From: Carnobacterium_A antarcticum
GTDB lineage: Bacteria; Bacillota; Bacilli; Lactobacillales; Carnobacteriaceae
Length of the DNA: 64,000 nt
Reading direction: 5' to 3' (one strand)
Assembly: GCF_042658365.1 (NCBI RefSeq)
Contig: NZ_JBHSQC010000004.1
The translations under genes and the position numbers were made by a program. The notes under the pieces were generated by a model that ran no database searches, was not told the DNA's origin, and was given only the letters and a program-made list of their open reading frames with translations. Shown here piece by piece: positions 17,564 through 24,914 of this stretch (position 1 is its first letter; every line of letters begins with the position of its first letter).

Positions 17564-17881
17564 ATGGCAGACAAAACAATTATGTTAGTATGTTCAGCAG
17601 GTATGAGTACAAGTTTATTGGTAACCAAAATGATGAAAGCAGCAGAAGCAAGAGGCTTAGACGCAGACATCTTCGCCGTTTCAGCAGCGGAAGCCGATCA
17701 TAACTTAGGTTCAAAAGAGATTGATGTCTTATTATTAGGACCGCAAGTTCGTTTCATGAAATCTCAATTCGAGAAAAAATTAGCCGGTAAAGATATTCCA
17801 TTAGAAGTCATCAATATGCAAGACTACGGTATGATGAACGGTGAAAACGTGTTAAACCAAGCTTTAACACTCATTAAATAA
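17564..17881 (+). CDS. PTS EIIB, lactose/cellobiose family
   Basis: A 105-residue cytoplasmic phosphotransferase subunit. The phospho-accepting Cys10 lies in the P-loop MLVCSAGMSTS, and the flavodoxin-like remainder includes VLLLGPQVRFM, typical of cellobiose/chitobiose/lichenan EIIB. It receives phosphate from EIIA and passes it to the sugar on EIIC. ATG 17564 is chosen for its GGAGTG site. It is followed by EIIA, but no EIIC is found in the operon or the window, so the permease must be elsewhere. Driven by the sigma-54 promoter. Confidence 0.93.
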   Translation: MADKTIMLVCSAGMSTSLLVTKMMKAAEARGLDADIFAVSAAEADHNLGSKEIDVLLLGPQVRFMKSQFEKKLAGKDIPLEVINMQDYGMMNGENVLNQALTLIK

Positions 17882-17911
17882 TCAAACAATTGTTAGAAAG
17901 GAAGTTTTAAA

Positions 17912-18241
17912 GTGGGAGAGCAAGACAACTTACAAGCCATCATGGGTTTGATCATCAATGGTGGAAATGCTAAAAGCGATGCTATGGAAGCGATCCAAGC
18001 TGCCAAAACAGGCGACTTTGCTTTAGCAGAACAAAAACTAGAAGAATCAGATAAAGCTTTGGTTGAAGCACACCATTCACAAACATCTATGCTGACACAA
18101 GAAGCTTCAGGAGAAGATATGAAAGTGACGCTGTTATTAGTTCATAGCCAAGATCACTTGATGAATGCTATCACATTCCGTGATATGGCTTCTGAAGTGG
18201 TTGATGTCTACAAAAAAATGGCTGGTGTAACAGTCGATTAA
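17912..18241 (+). CDS. PTS EIIA, lactose/cellobiose family
   Basis: A 109-residue, mostly helical subunit. The active-site His78 lies in VHSQDHLMNAI, the signature of the lactose/cellobiose EIIA family, which works as a metal-stabilised trimer and accepts phosphate from HPr. It starts with GTG, supported by AGAAAGGAAG upstream. It is co-transcribed with EIIB; the transcript ends in a perfect hairpin right after the stop. With no EIIC or hydrolase gene beside it, the pair may serve a distant permease or signal to the LevR-type regulator. Confidence 0.93.
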   Translation: MGEQDNLQAIMGLIINGGNAKSDAMEAIQAAKTGDFALAEQKLEESDKALVEAHHSQTSMLTQEASGEDMKVTLLLVHSQDHLMNAITFRDMASEVVDVYKKMAGVTVD

Positions 18242-18250
18242 TGGACAGCG

Positions 18251-18290
18251 AAAAATCTTAAAAAGAGGTCCGTCTCTTTTTAAGATTTTT
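18251..18290 (+). terminator. Strong intrinsic terminator of the PTS operon
   Basis: Perfect 17-bp stem (18251-18267 with 18274-18290) with loop GTCCGT and a T run. Confidence 0.93.
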
Positions 18291-18390
18291 TTGCGTTTAA
18301 AGCCTTTAAAAAGTTGAATTCGTTGACACAGAAAGCGGTTTCCTTAACAATTAATAAGAGAAGATATTAAAAGAAGCGAGGGTGAGAGCA

Positions 18391-18552
18391 GTGCTGAAAA
18401 ACGGTTTATTCATCATGACGGGAGGGTTTATCGCCCTTATTCTAGGATTGACCAGTTCAGATGGCCATCAATTTTTCACGCTCTTAATAGGTATATTTCT
18501 TATTGCAATAGGATTTGCCGTTTACAATCGGGCAGAACAAAAAGAAGAATAA
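18391..18552 (+). CDS. Small two-helix membrane protein, unknown
   Basis: A 53-residue product from GTG 18391, with a strong GAGGGTGAG ribosome site. It has two hydrophobic segments (residues ~5-20 and ~29-46) joined by a short SSDGHQ loop and a charged end RAEQKEE. The layout is that of a small inner-membrane hairpin protein. A TTGACA box at 18323 may belong to its promoter. A terminator follows closely. No family recognised. Confidence 0.55.
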   Translation: MLKNGLFIMTGGFIALILGLTSSDGHQFFTLLIGIFLIAIGFAVYNRAEQKEE

Positions 18553-18571
18553 AAAATGGTACTTGCCCGCT

Positions 18572-18610
18572 CAAAGATTTCCAACTTGAAAAAGAAGGGA
18601 GTCTTTTTTT
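18572..18610 (+). terminator. Intrinsic terminator after the small membrane protein gene
   Basis: AAAGATTTCC pairs with GGGAGTCTTT using two G-T pairs, followed by a T run. Confidence 0.65.
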
Positions 18611-18714
18611 GAGTAAACTTATCATTTCCTTTACTTTTTGATAACAAAAAAATCGTATTTCTTTAGTAGACTGTTCCTTAGACCAAATGCTGATTACTGA
18701 AGGAGCGAACACTG

Positions 18715-18819
18715 ATGCCATTACTATTTTATTATTTGTATTTCTTTAAATTGCAGCCGATCATCGAAATCGATGAAGACGATGAAATAACTGTGGTCTG
18801 GGAAAAAGTTGAAAAGTAA
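18715..18819 (+). CDS. Small ORF, 34 residues, unknown
   Basis: ATG 18715 has AAGGAG about 10 bases upstream. The product has an aromatic hydrophobic N-terminus (MPLLFYYLYFFK) and an acidic C-terminal half (IEIDEDDEITVVWEKVEK). The charge pattern and ribosome site suggest a real micro-protein, perhaps membrane-associated. No family recognised. Confidence 0.4.
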   Translation: MPLLFYYLYFFKLQPIIEIDEDDEITVVWEKVEK

Positions 18820-18879
18820 TCGTCTTTTGATAGAGATTTTGCTAAGATAAAGAAGCTTAAGAATAAGGAGAAATGGGGT

Positions 18880-19365
18880 TTGGCTATGCTAGCTGAAATT
18901 AAACAACAAAATAACAAAACGGTTGTGGAATTGAACCGAGATTTTCCTTATCCGATTGAAACGGTTTGGCAGATGTTAACGGATAATGCTTATTTGGCTA
19001 AATGGTTTAACGAGTTGAGGATCGAATCATTGAGCGAAGGCGGAAAAATCGTCTTTGACTTGGGAAACGGTCATTTTGAAGAAATGACGATCACTCAAGT
19101 TAAAGTTCCAACTATTTTGACATTCACTTGGGATAAAGAGTTAGTCAGTTTTCAGTTGAATGAGACTGCAGAGAGTTCAACACACTTAGTTTTTAAAGAA
19201 TTTGTCGATACGGTTACTGAACATACACCGCGGGACATTGCCGGTTGGCATGTCTGCTTAGACGTTATTCGAGCTCTTTTAGAGGGGAAAACAGATGTAA
19301 CCCATGAGAAGAAACAGTGGGAGTCCCTTTATCCAAAATATAAAGAACTATTTCAAATACAGTAA
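18880..19365 (+). CDS. SRPBCC/AHSA1-type ligand-binding protein
   Basis: A 161-residue cytoplasmic protein of the START/Bet v1-like superfamily, Aha1 C-terminal type. Marks are the opening NRDFPYPIETVWQMLTDN, the AKWFNEL turn, TFTWDKE and a C-terminal helix with GWHVCLDVIRALLEG. The family binds hydrophobic ligands; the role is unknown. TTG 18880 gives nine-base spacing from AAGGAG; ATG 18886 is an alternative. It is followed by a gap with tandem repeats and a strong hairpin. Confidence 0.82.
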   Translation: MAMLAEIKQQNNKTVVELNRDFPYPIETVWQMLTDNAYLAKWFNELRIESLSEGGKIVFDLGNGHFEEMTITQVKVPTILTFTWDKELVSFQLNETAESSTHLVFKEFVDTVTEHTPRDIAGWHVCLDVIRALLEGKTDVTHEKKQWESLYPKYKELFQIQ

Positions 19366-19398
19366 CTAAAAAAAGAGAAAGTTTGCCGGCAAGACTCA

Positions 19399-19505
19399 TT
19401 CCGAGACAAACAATCGTTAAAACAAGACGAGTTCGTCCCAAAAGAGAGAATCCGAGACAAATGACTGCTAAAACAGGTCGAGTTTGTCTCAAAAGAATAA
19501 AATCT
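19399..19505. repeat. Two tandem copies of the degenerate ~50-bp intergenic repeat
   Basis: Both units follow CCGAGACAAA / TAAAACA / GAGTT / GTC / CAAAAGA. The second has perfect 8-base inverted arms, GAGACAAA and TTTGTCTC, with a 20-base loop. They resemble the pair at 2868-2970. No coding potential is seen. Confidence 0.55.
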
Positions 19506-19543
19506 GAATAAATGAACACCAAAAGCGAAAAGAAAAATCAGTT

Positions 19544-19581
19544 AAAAGGTTTAAATCGACAAAAAACGATTTAAACCTTTT
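19544..19581. terminator. Strong hairpin terminator
   Basis: Perfect 15-bp stem AAAAGGTTTAAATCG with its complement, followed by a T run. It probably ends the SRPBCC transcript through the repeats. The rest of the gap to 19832 holds no other feature I can support. Confidence 0.85.
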
Positions 19582-19832
19582 TTTGTTTGGAAAAGAAAAA
19601 TAAACAACTGATTCAAGCAGGTTTTTTCAAGCCGTTTATAAGCTGTAAAAAATAAAAAAATCGGTCTATAAAATTTCACAAAACTGTCACACACTATTGC
19701 TCCATTAAAGTGTAAACTGTTAGAGCAGACAGTGAGTTATTGCTCTTAGAAAAACAAAAGATTCTCTCTGTTAAATTGGGAAAAGCCCGTAACAGGAAGA
19801 GAAACGAATTCATTCATAAAGGAGTAATTTTA

Positions 19833-20090
19833 ATGGAAAAGACCTTTCAAACAAACGAACTTACGACACCTGTCATCGAAGCTGGAAATATAGAATTGCG
19901 TGTAGGTGAAAGTTATGACCTGCTGGTAGGTGTGACTGCTGTTGATTCTTCTGGAAAAGACATCTCAAGAGAGTTAGAAGTAGAGAATGGGATCGATGTC
20001 CATAAAGAAGGGATCTATTCTGTTCATTACAGTATACGAGATTCGTCTGGATGTAAGGTGACTAAAACGGTTCGTGCAAAAGTAAGTTGA
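19833..20090 (+). CDS. Stand-alone Ig-like (DUF5011-type) domain protein
   Basis: An 85-residue protein that is essentially one bacterial immunoglobulin-like domain: strands such as IELRVGESYDLL, GVTAVDSSGKDIS and the closing GIYSVHYSIRDSSG..VTKTVRAKV. This pattern is normally a repeat inside large secreted proteins (DUF5011, pesticidal-crystal-like or HYR-like). Here it has no signal peptide, anchor or partner domain. ATG 19833 is chosen for its AAAGGAG site; upstream in-frame codons look non-coding. It could be a cytoplasmic protein or a remnant. Confidence 0.65.
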   Translation: MEKTFQTNELTTPVIEAGNIELRVGESYDLLVGVTAVDSSGKDISRELEVENGIDVHKEGIYSVHYSIRDSSGCKVTKTVRAKVS

Positions 20091-20113
20091 ATCGTTAATA
20101 ACAAACAATAGAT

Positions 20114-20163
20114 GAAAAAGCGAAAAAGCCAACAGAATTCTCTGACGGCTTTTTCGCTTTTTC
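20114..20163. terminator. Bidirectional terminator
   Basis: Perfect 17-bp stem GAAAAAGCGAAAAAGCC with its complement, lying between the Ig-like gene (+) and tRNA-Arg (-). A/T tracts on both sides suit both directions. Confidence 0.85.
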
Positions 20164-20180
20164 CTTAAGCAGTATAAGTA

Positions 20181-20254
20181 TGGTCCTAGGGAGATTCGAA
20201 CTCCCGGCCTAACGTTTAGGAAACGTTTGCTCTATCCGGCTGAGCTATAGAACC
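20181..20254 (-). tRNA. tRNA-Arg (anticodon CCU)
   Basis: The minus strand folds as a full cloverleaf of 74 bases. Acceptor stem GGTTCTA/TAGGACC has one G-T pair; D arm GCTC/GAGC; anticodon stem AACGT/ACGTT with loop TTCCTAA; T arm GGGAG-TTCGAAT-CTCCC; discriminator A. Anticodon CCU reads AGG (Arg). CCA is not encoded. Confidence 0.96.
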
Positions 20255-20387
20255 TGAATGATCTGCTTCTTATTTTCTCACGACTGGATAAAATTGTCTA
20301 GTAGAGTTTTTAATAACCTAAACAGAAATCGTTTTAAAACCAAAGGGAATACAACCAAGAATTCTGTTAAAACGAGTAAAGTTAAAA

Positions 20388-20437
20388 AGAGCACAACATA
20401 AGACTAGTTAAACTGGTCATATGTTGTGCTCTCTTTT
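20388..20437 (-). terminator. Terminator between tRNA-Arg and the TetR gene
   Basis: AGAGCACAACATA pairs perfectly with TATGTTGTGCTCT around a 19-base loop. A tracts on one side and T tracts on the other make it usable in both directions; it lies just past the stop of the minus-strand TetR gene. Confidence 0.75.
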
Positions 20438-20453
20438 TTATTGCTTTTTTTGT

Positions 20454-21092
20454 TCAAACGATGATTTCTATTGTACTAGATCCATGGTCTTCAATTGAAA
20501 AATCTAAATCTGTATGGCCAAAGATAAGAATAGAAGTGATCTGCTGTGCCATATAAAGAGTCGGTTCTTGGTAATCGTTGTTGTCCCAATTTACCAATAC
20601 GCCGTAAAGGCCATGTGCAATATACGTGCAAAATAACGACTTAGAGATATGAGAAGGCGCAGCATGCAAGAAGAATTGATTTGTCAGAACATCTTCAATG
20701 CATTTTGTGAAATCCATTTGGAGATTTGAAAAACCAATGGATTGAAAAGCTAAATGGAAAAAGTCTTTGTTTTCTAAAATAAATTTAAAAATAGAATCAT
20801 TTAGAGGAGTATCTTTTAAACTAGAGAAACGTACACCCTGGTAATTCTCTGTTAACATTAAAGAAAACTCACTCAGAATATCAGCTTGTGTCTCTTTTAA
20901 GATATCTTCTTTAAAGTAAAAATGTTTATAAAAAGTCCCGCGATTGACATCGGCTTTGCGGACAATGTCAGTGATCGTGATTTTTTTAAACCCTTCATCT
21001 TTTTCTGTTTCTTTTAATAAAGCAATAAAAGCATCTGAGATAGCTTTTTTACTTTTTAAAATCCGCTTGTCGGTACTTCTTTCTAATTCCAT
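20454..21092 (-). CDS. TetR/AcrR family regulator (DhaS/QsdR-like C-terminus)
   Basis: A 212-residue regulator. The N-terminal TetR HTH spans ~12-60, with KITITDIVRKADVNRGTFYKHF as the recognition part. The C-terminal half (ENKDFFHLAFQS, then IAHGLYGVLVNWDNN) matches the TetR_C_33-like group common in Lactobacillales. These are ligand-responsive repressors; the target is unknown because neither neighbour is divergent from it. The ATG has AGGAAA seven bases upstream on the minus strand. Confidence 0.88.
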   Translation of the reverse strand: MELERSTDKRILKSKKAISDAFIALLKETEKDEGFKKITITDIVRKADVNRGTFYKHFYFKEDILKETQADILSEFSLMLTENYQGVRFSSLKDTPLNDSIFKFILENKDFFHLAFQSIGFSNLQMDFTKCIEDVLTNQFFLHAAPSHISKSLFCTYIAHGLYGVLVNWDNNDYQEPTLYMAQQITSILIFGHTDLDFSIEDHGSSTIEIIV

Positions 21093-21392
21093 TCGTTATT
21101 TCCTGTCATCAGCTGAATTTTTTTGTTCTTTATACCCTTTAGTAAGAATAGAGAGAGCCGTTTCAGCCGCTTTTTTATATCCAATTACTCTATGTGAAGA
21201 GTGACTTGTGACAGTTTCCTCCTTTATATTTATTCGCCTTATTATACTAATCGGCTAATTTTCTCTTATTGTAAGTCCTAGCTGGTTTAAAAGATAGCTG
21301 ATGATTGTTTAAGAAAGAAACTAAAGTTGATTGAAAGGTAAATGGAGAAGGATCCGTTAGACAATTATCTCGAACTAAAAGTGGTTTTTTAA

Positions 21393-21536
21393 GTAGACAG
21401 AGCCGTTGACAGCAGTAAAATCTGGCGTGCGATTCGTTTAAGCGAAGAAAAGTATTGCATGGTATCGGATTCGCTAAACGCTGAAATCACTTATGATGTA
21501 GTGCTAAACGGCGAAAAGACAGTCAGAAAACTGTAA
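21393..21536 (+). pseudogene. OsmC-family C-terminal fragment
   Basis: An open stretch of 47 codons ending in TAA reads VDRAVDSSKIWRAIRLSEEK..., then YCMVSDSLNAEITYDVV. This matches the C-terminal end of OsmC/Ohr-type peroxiredoxins, including the second active-site Cys in KYC.VS. No start codon or N-terminal part with the first Cys is found upstream, so this is a decayed remnant. The rest of the gap 21,093-21,640 shows no intact gene. Confidence 0.6.
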
Positions 21537-21562
21537 ACTCAAATCTTTATCTAGACAACAAA

Positions 21563-21602
21563 AAAAAGCGGCTAGGAATAATTACATTCCTAGCCGCTTT
21601 TT
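21563..21602. terminator. Bidirectional terminator
   Basis: Perfect 17-bp stem around GCGGCTAGGAAT with A and T tracts on both ends. It serves the minus-strand pepS gene. Confidence 0.9.
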
Positions 21603-21640
21603 CTATTCATTAAATTTTCTATTCATTAAAACGGAATCTA

Positions 21641-22879
21641 TTACGCCCAATCTCCATTACGGAAAACCGGTACTTTGCTGCCGTCTTTACGGATACCGTC
21701 GATATCCATGTCTTTTGAACCAATCATAAAGTCAACGTGTACCGTACTGCGGTTCAAACCGGCTGCTTTCAATTCTTCTTCAGACATTTCTGTTCCGCCA
21801 ATTAAGCTGAAAGCATAAGCAGAACCTAAAGCTAAGTGATTTGAAGCATTTTCGTCAAATAACGTATTGTAAAAAGTGATGCCCGATTGAGAGATAGGAG
21901 ATGGGTCAGGTACTAAAGCAACTTCACCTAAATGAGCTGCGCCTTCATCGGTTTCAATCAACCGTTTTAAAACATCTTCGCCTTCTGCAGCAGTAACATT
22001 AACGACTTTGCCATCTTTAAAGGTGAATTCCATATCCAAAATCGTCGTTCCAGCATAGCTTAATGGTTTCGTGCTTTTAACGACCCCATCAACGCGGTTT
22101 GCATCAGGAGCGGTAAAGACTTCTTCGGTTGGCATATTGGCCATAAAGCGTTCGCCGCGAACGTTATCGCTGCCTGCGCCTTCCCAACGGTGGTTAACGG
22201 GCAAGCCAACAGTCAAGTCTGTGCCAGGTGCTGTATAATGCAAGGCCACAAATTGCTCTTTGTTCAATTCGTCTGCTTTTTCGTTTAACGTCACATCTTT
22301 TTGCTCCCATGTAGCAATCGGGTCAGCATCGTACATGTGGACAGCTTTGAAGATTGCATCCCATAAAGCATCTACTTGTTCTTCTTCAGTTGCTAAATCA
22401 GGGAAGACTTTAGCTGCCCATTTTGAACCAGCAGCAGCGGCAACGACCCAGCTGACTTTGTTGGCTTGTGTCGCTTTGCGCTGTTCGCTTAAAGCTTTTC
22501 CAACAGCTGATTGGTAAGCAGCAACTTTTTCGCCGTCTACACCAGCTAAAGCATCTGGATCAGAAGAACGTAAGCTGATACGGCTTGCGCCTTTAGCAAC
22601 CATGTCTAATGATTCATCTATTTTGTATTGCGGAATATCGGTCAAAATGTCTTGCGGAGTACCGATGAATTGTTCACGGTTCACGATATCATCAGACCAT
22701 TTCACAATAACTTCTTTAGCCCCTAGTTCATAGGCTTTTTTTGTAATCAAACGAGCAAGCGGCGCTTGATCAACGTCTGTTTGAAGAATCACTGTATGTC
22801 CTTTTTGCACATTGATTCCTGTTTTAACAATCGCATATGCATACTTGTTTAAAAGCTCATTAAAATTTGGTAATACCAT
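21641..22879 (-). CDS. pepS: Aminopeptidase PepS (M29 family)
   Basis: A 412-residue cytoplasmic metallo-aminopeptidase of the M29 (thermophilic aminopeptidase) family, which trims N-terminal residues from peptides with a two-metal centre. Family marks include NKYAYAIVKTGINVQKG at the start, ISLRSSDPDAL, GLPVNHRWEGAGS, a Glu-rich active-site region (MEFTFKDGKV, TDEGAAHLGEVAL) and the C-terminal HVDFMIGSKDMDIDGI. Length matches PepS of lactic acid bacteria. The start is set at 22879 because GGGAGG lies about 10 bases before it; longer in-frame extensions lack a site. It is monocistronic with a terminator. Confidence 0.93.
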   Translation of the reverse strand: MVLPNFNELLNKYAYAIVKTGINVQKGHTVILQTDVDQAPLARLITKKAYELGAKEVIVKWSDDIVNREQFIGTPQDILTDIPQYKIDESLDMVAKGASRISLRSSDPDALAGVDGEKVAAYQSAVGKALSEQRKATQANKVSWVVAAAAGSKWAAKVFPDLATEEEQVDALWDAIFKAVHMYDADPIATWEQKDVTLNEKADELNKEQFVALHYTAPGTDLTVGLPVNHRWEGAGSDNVRGERFMANMPTEEVFTAPDANRVDGVVKSTKPLSYAGTTILDMEFTFKDGKVVNVTAAEGEDVLKRLIETDEGAAHLGEVALVPDPSPISQSGITFYNTLFDENASNHLALGSAYAFSLIGGTEMSEEELKAAGLNRSTVHVDFMIGSKDMDIDGIRKDGSKVPVFRNGDWA

Positions 22880-23644
22880 ATTATCATTTCCTCCCGACAA
22901 TCTATTTGATTCATAAAACCATAAGTTCACCAAATAATCATAGCACAACGAGAGAACGGAAACAATTTGTTGAAACGAGTTATCCTAAAATGTTTTGGTA
23001 AAGATAGGAAAATCGAGAGCTCTTTTTATTCTTAACAGTTATCCGGTAACTACCAATTTTATCCGATTCGATCGGACCTTTTCGGCTGTAGCTGAAAAGT
23101 TTTTCAAAAAAAGATACTTATCTATAGAAGCAGTCTGTTTATAATTAAAGCACCATTAGTGTTAAAACTAAAAAAAGTTTAGTGTTGAATAAAATAGCAA
23201 CTGAAAATCGGCTAAAATAAAAATTAGGTTGAAGTTTTTACACAAATATGTCAATCGAAAATTTCAATCAAAAAATGTATTTAAGAAACAAAAAAAGAAT
23301 AAAATATTCAACGAAAAGCTATTAAACATTGAGGAAAATAGCCGAAGAGTAAATTCCTTTTTTTTTTATGACATTAGTGATAGAATAGCCATAGGATTTC
23401 AAGGAGAGGAAATCCGGTGTTTTAACATACAATGTTGTTTTTGTTCCTTACTGAAAGAACTACCAGCGTTTGCCAAGACATTAAAGCAATCAAACTCTCG
23501 TTTTTGATAATCCCATTTGCTCAGACGCTTGCAAGGATTCTTTTAAGAATGCCAGCACCTTCTTTAACGAGGATGTATAAGCAAAAGGTAATGAGGTTAG
23601 GGTCAATGATAAGAAGATAGAAATGATAAAAGAGGTGAATCAAA
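22880..23644. other. Intergenic stretch with weak repeat traces
   Basis: About 760 bases without a convincing gene. Around 23,148-23,220 the DNA has traces of the degenerate repeat (GCACCATTAGTGTTAAAACT / AGTTTAGTGTT). Short open frames at 23,229-23,507 and 23,432-23,620 have poor codon character and no ribosome site. Much of 23,400-23,600 looks like decayed coding sequence, but I cannot name a source. Confidence 0.4.
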
Positions 23645-24187
23645 ATGGCAAGAAAAAAAACGATTATGAAATCACAAATTCTTGATACAGCCTACGCTGT
23701 TGTAAAAGCGGAAGGATTCGAAGGATTTACGGCACGAAATATAGCTAAGACAATGGACTGTTCCACTCAACCGATTTATTTAGAATTCAAAAACATGGAT
23801 GATCTTAAAAATGAACTATTTATAAAAGTCAAAGACTATCTTGCTGAAACGATTTATCCGAAAAAACGGACAGAGGATGCTATTTTAGATACGTGTCTCA
23901 ATTTTGTTTATTTTGCAAAAGAAGAAACGGTGTTTTTCAAAGCGTTGTTTTTAGAAGACCATTTGGGCTCTGAACGCTTGCATAAGATTTCTTTTGAAGC
24001 TATGCTCAAAGCATTTGAACAAAACAATGAAACGAAAAATCTTACAAAGGCAGAAAAAAGAGAACGTTTCGAAGAAATTTGGATCGTCGTTTACGGAACT
24101 GCCGCTTTGATTGCACAGGGACTTTTGAAGTTTGATGAAAAAACTGTTACTGAAAACTTGAAAAACACCATAGCTAATACAATTTAA
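23645..24187 (+). CDS. TetR/AcrR family regulator
   Basis: A 180-residue regulator with an N-terminal TetR HTH (residues ~8-55; FTARNIAKTMDCSTQPIYLEF holds the recognition helix) and a variable helical ligand domain. The GFEGFTARNIA start and the Lys/Arg-rich N-terminus (MARKKT) are usual. It lies in the + direction and converges with a flavodoxin gene across a shared terminator; no divergent target gene is next to it. Ribosome site AGAGGTG. Confidence 0.88.
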   Translation: MARKKTIMKSQILDTAYAVVKAEGFEGFTARNIAKTMDCSTQPIYLEFKNMDDLKNELFIKVKDYLAETIYPKKRTEDAILDTCLNFVYFAKEETVFFKALFLEDHLGSERLHKISFEAMLKAFEQNNETKNLTKAEKRERFEEIWIVVYGTAALIAQGLLKFDEKTVTENLKNTIANTI

Positions 24188-24193
24188 AGCAAC

Positions 24194-24230
24194 AAAAAAG
24201 TCGGTTCCTTTTATTGGAATCGACTTTTTT
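24194..24230. terminator. Bidirectional terminator between TetR and flavodoxin genes
   Basis: AAAAAAGTCGGTTCC pairs with GGAATCGACTTTTTT with one G-T step, placed between convergent stops. Confidence 0.85.
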
Positions 24231-24689
24231 TTATAAATCAGCTGCTTTTTCAACGAGTTTTTTTGCGAAGCTATTCAAATTTTCGATATCTTCTTCACCT
24301 GGATCTAAATCTACTTTCACGCTTTCAGCACCTTCGATAGCTCCGATTTCTTTGAACCGTTCCGTAAAATCATCAACCGATTGGCAAAATTTGTCATAAA
24401 AAGTATCGCCAGAACCATATGTCCCAAATACTTTACCGGTTAAATCAATTTCAGCTAATTCTTCATAGAAATCCACGATCTCATCTGGCAAGTTCGCATC
24501 ATTCCCGTACGTATAGGTACCGACGAGGCAAATATCCACATCTAGAAAGTCTTCCGGTTCAGCTTGCATGCAGTCCACCGTTTCAACATCTACGCCTAAA
24601 TTTTCTAAAGCTTCTTCTATAATCGTTGTGCATTCTTCTGTGTTGCCTGTTAAACTTGCATATACAATCATTGCAGTTGTCACTGACAT
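24231..24689 (-). CDS. Flavodoxin
   Basis: A 152-residue FMN-binding electron carrier of the short-chain type. The phosphate-binding loop is YASLTGNTEE (~10-19). The FMN-stacking 60s and 90s loops are seen in GTYTYGNDANLPDE and GTYGSGDTFYDKFC. The strongly acidic composition is typical. It is close in form to Bacillus YkuN/YkuP. Flavodoxins replace ferredoxin under low iron or feed ribonucleotide reductase and desaturases; no partner is adjacent. Ribosome site GAGAGGATGA on the minus strand. Confidence 0.93.
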   Translation of the reverse strand: MSVTTAMIVYASLTGNTEECTTIIEEALENLGVDVETVDCMQAEPEDFLDVDICLVGTYTYGNDANLPDEIVDFYEELAEIDLTGKVFGTYGSGDTFYDKFCQSVDDFTERFKEIGAIEGAESVKVDLDPGEEDIENLNSFAKKLVEKAADL

Positions 24690-24827
24690 TCATCCTCTCA
24701 CTCATCATCGAGTTTCTTCGTACAAAGTATACCAAAAAATCAGCCCTTTCCGCAATGCAAATTAACCGCCAAAGCCTGGCAAAAAAAGCCGACAAACACA
24801 AAAAAATAAAAGTAAAACCAAGAGAGG

Positions 24828-24855
24828 TTCACATTTTCGAGAAATAAGTTATAAT
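24828..24855 (+). promoter_or_regulatory. Promoter of the methionine aminopeptidase gene
   Basis: TTCACA (24828-24833) and a perfect TATAAT (24850-24855) are separated by 16 bases, 59 bases ahead of the start codon. Confidence 0.65.
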
Positions 24856-24914
24856 AGAATAGCAAAGCTCGCTAGTTAGCAAAGTGAACGAATTAAAAGA
24901 AAAGAGGAATACAG

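Noticed and set aside
21105..21235. Minus-strand open stretch with an AAAGGAGG site, ending ahead of the TetR gene
   Set aside because: The frame after the ribosome site has no ATG, GTG or TTG start at proper spacing, so no gene is called.
23229..23620. Short open frames in the gap before the TetR gene
   Set aside because: Poor ribosome sites, odd composition and no family similarity; more likely non-coding or decayed DNA.
24415..24850. Several + strand frames opposite the flavodoxin gene
   Set aside because: The minus-strand flavodoxin has full family motifs and a ribosome site; the overlapping frames have none.
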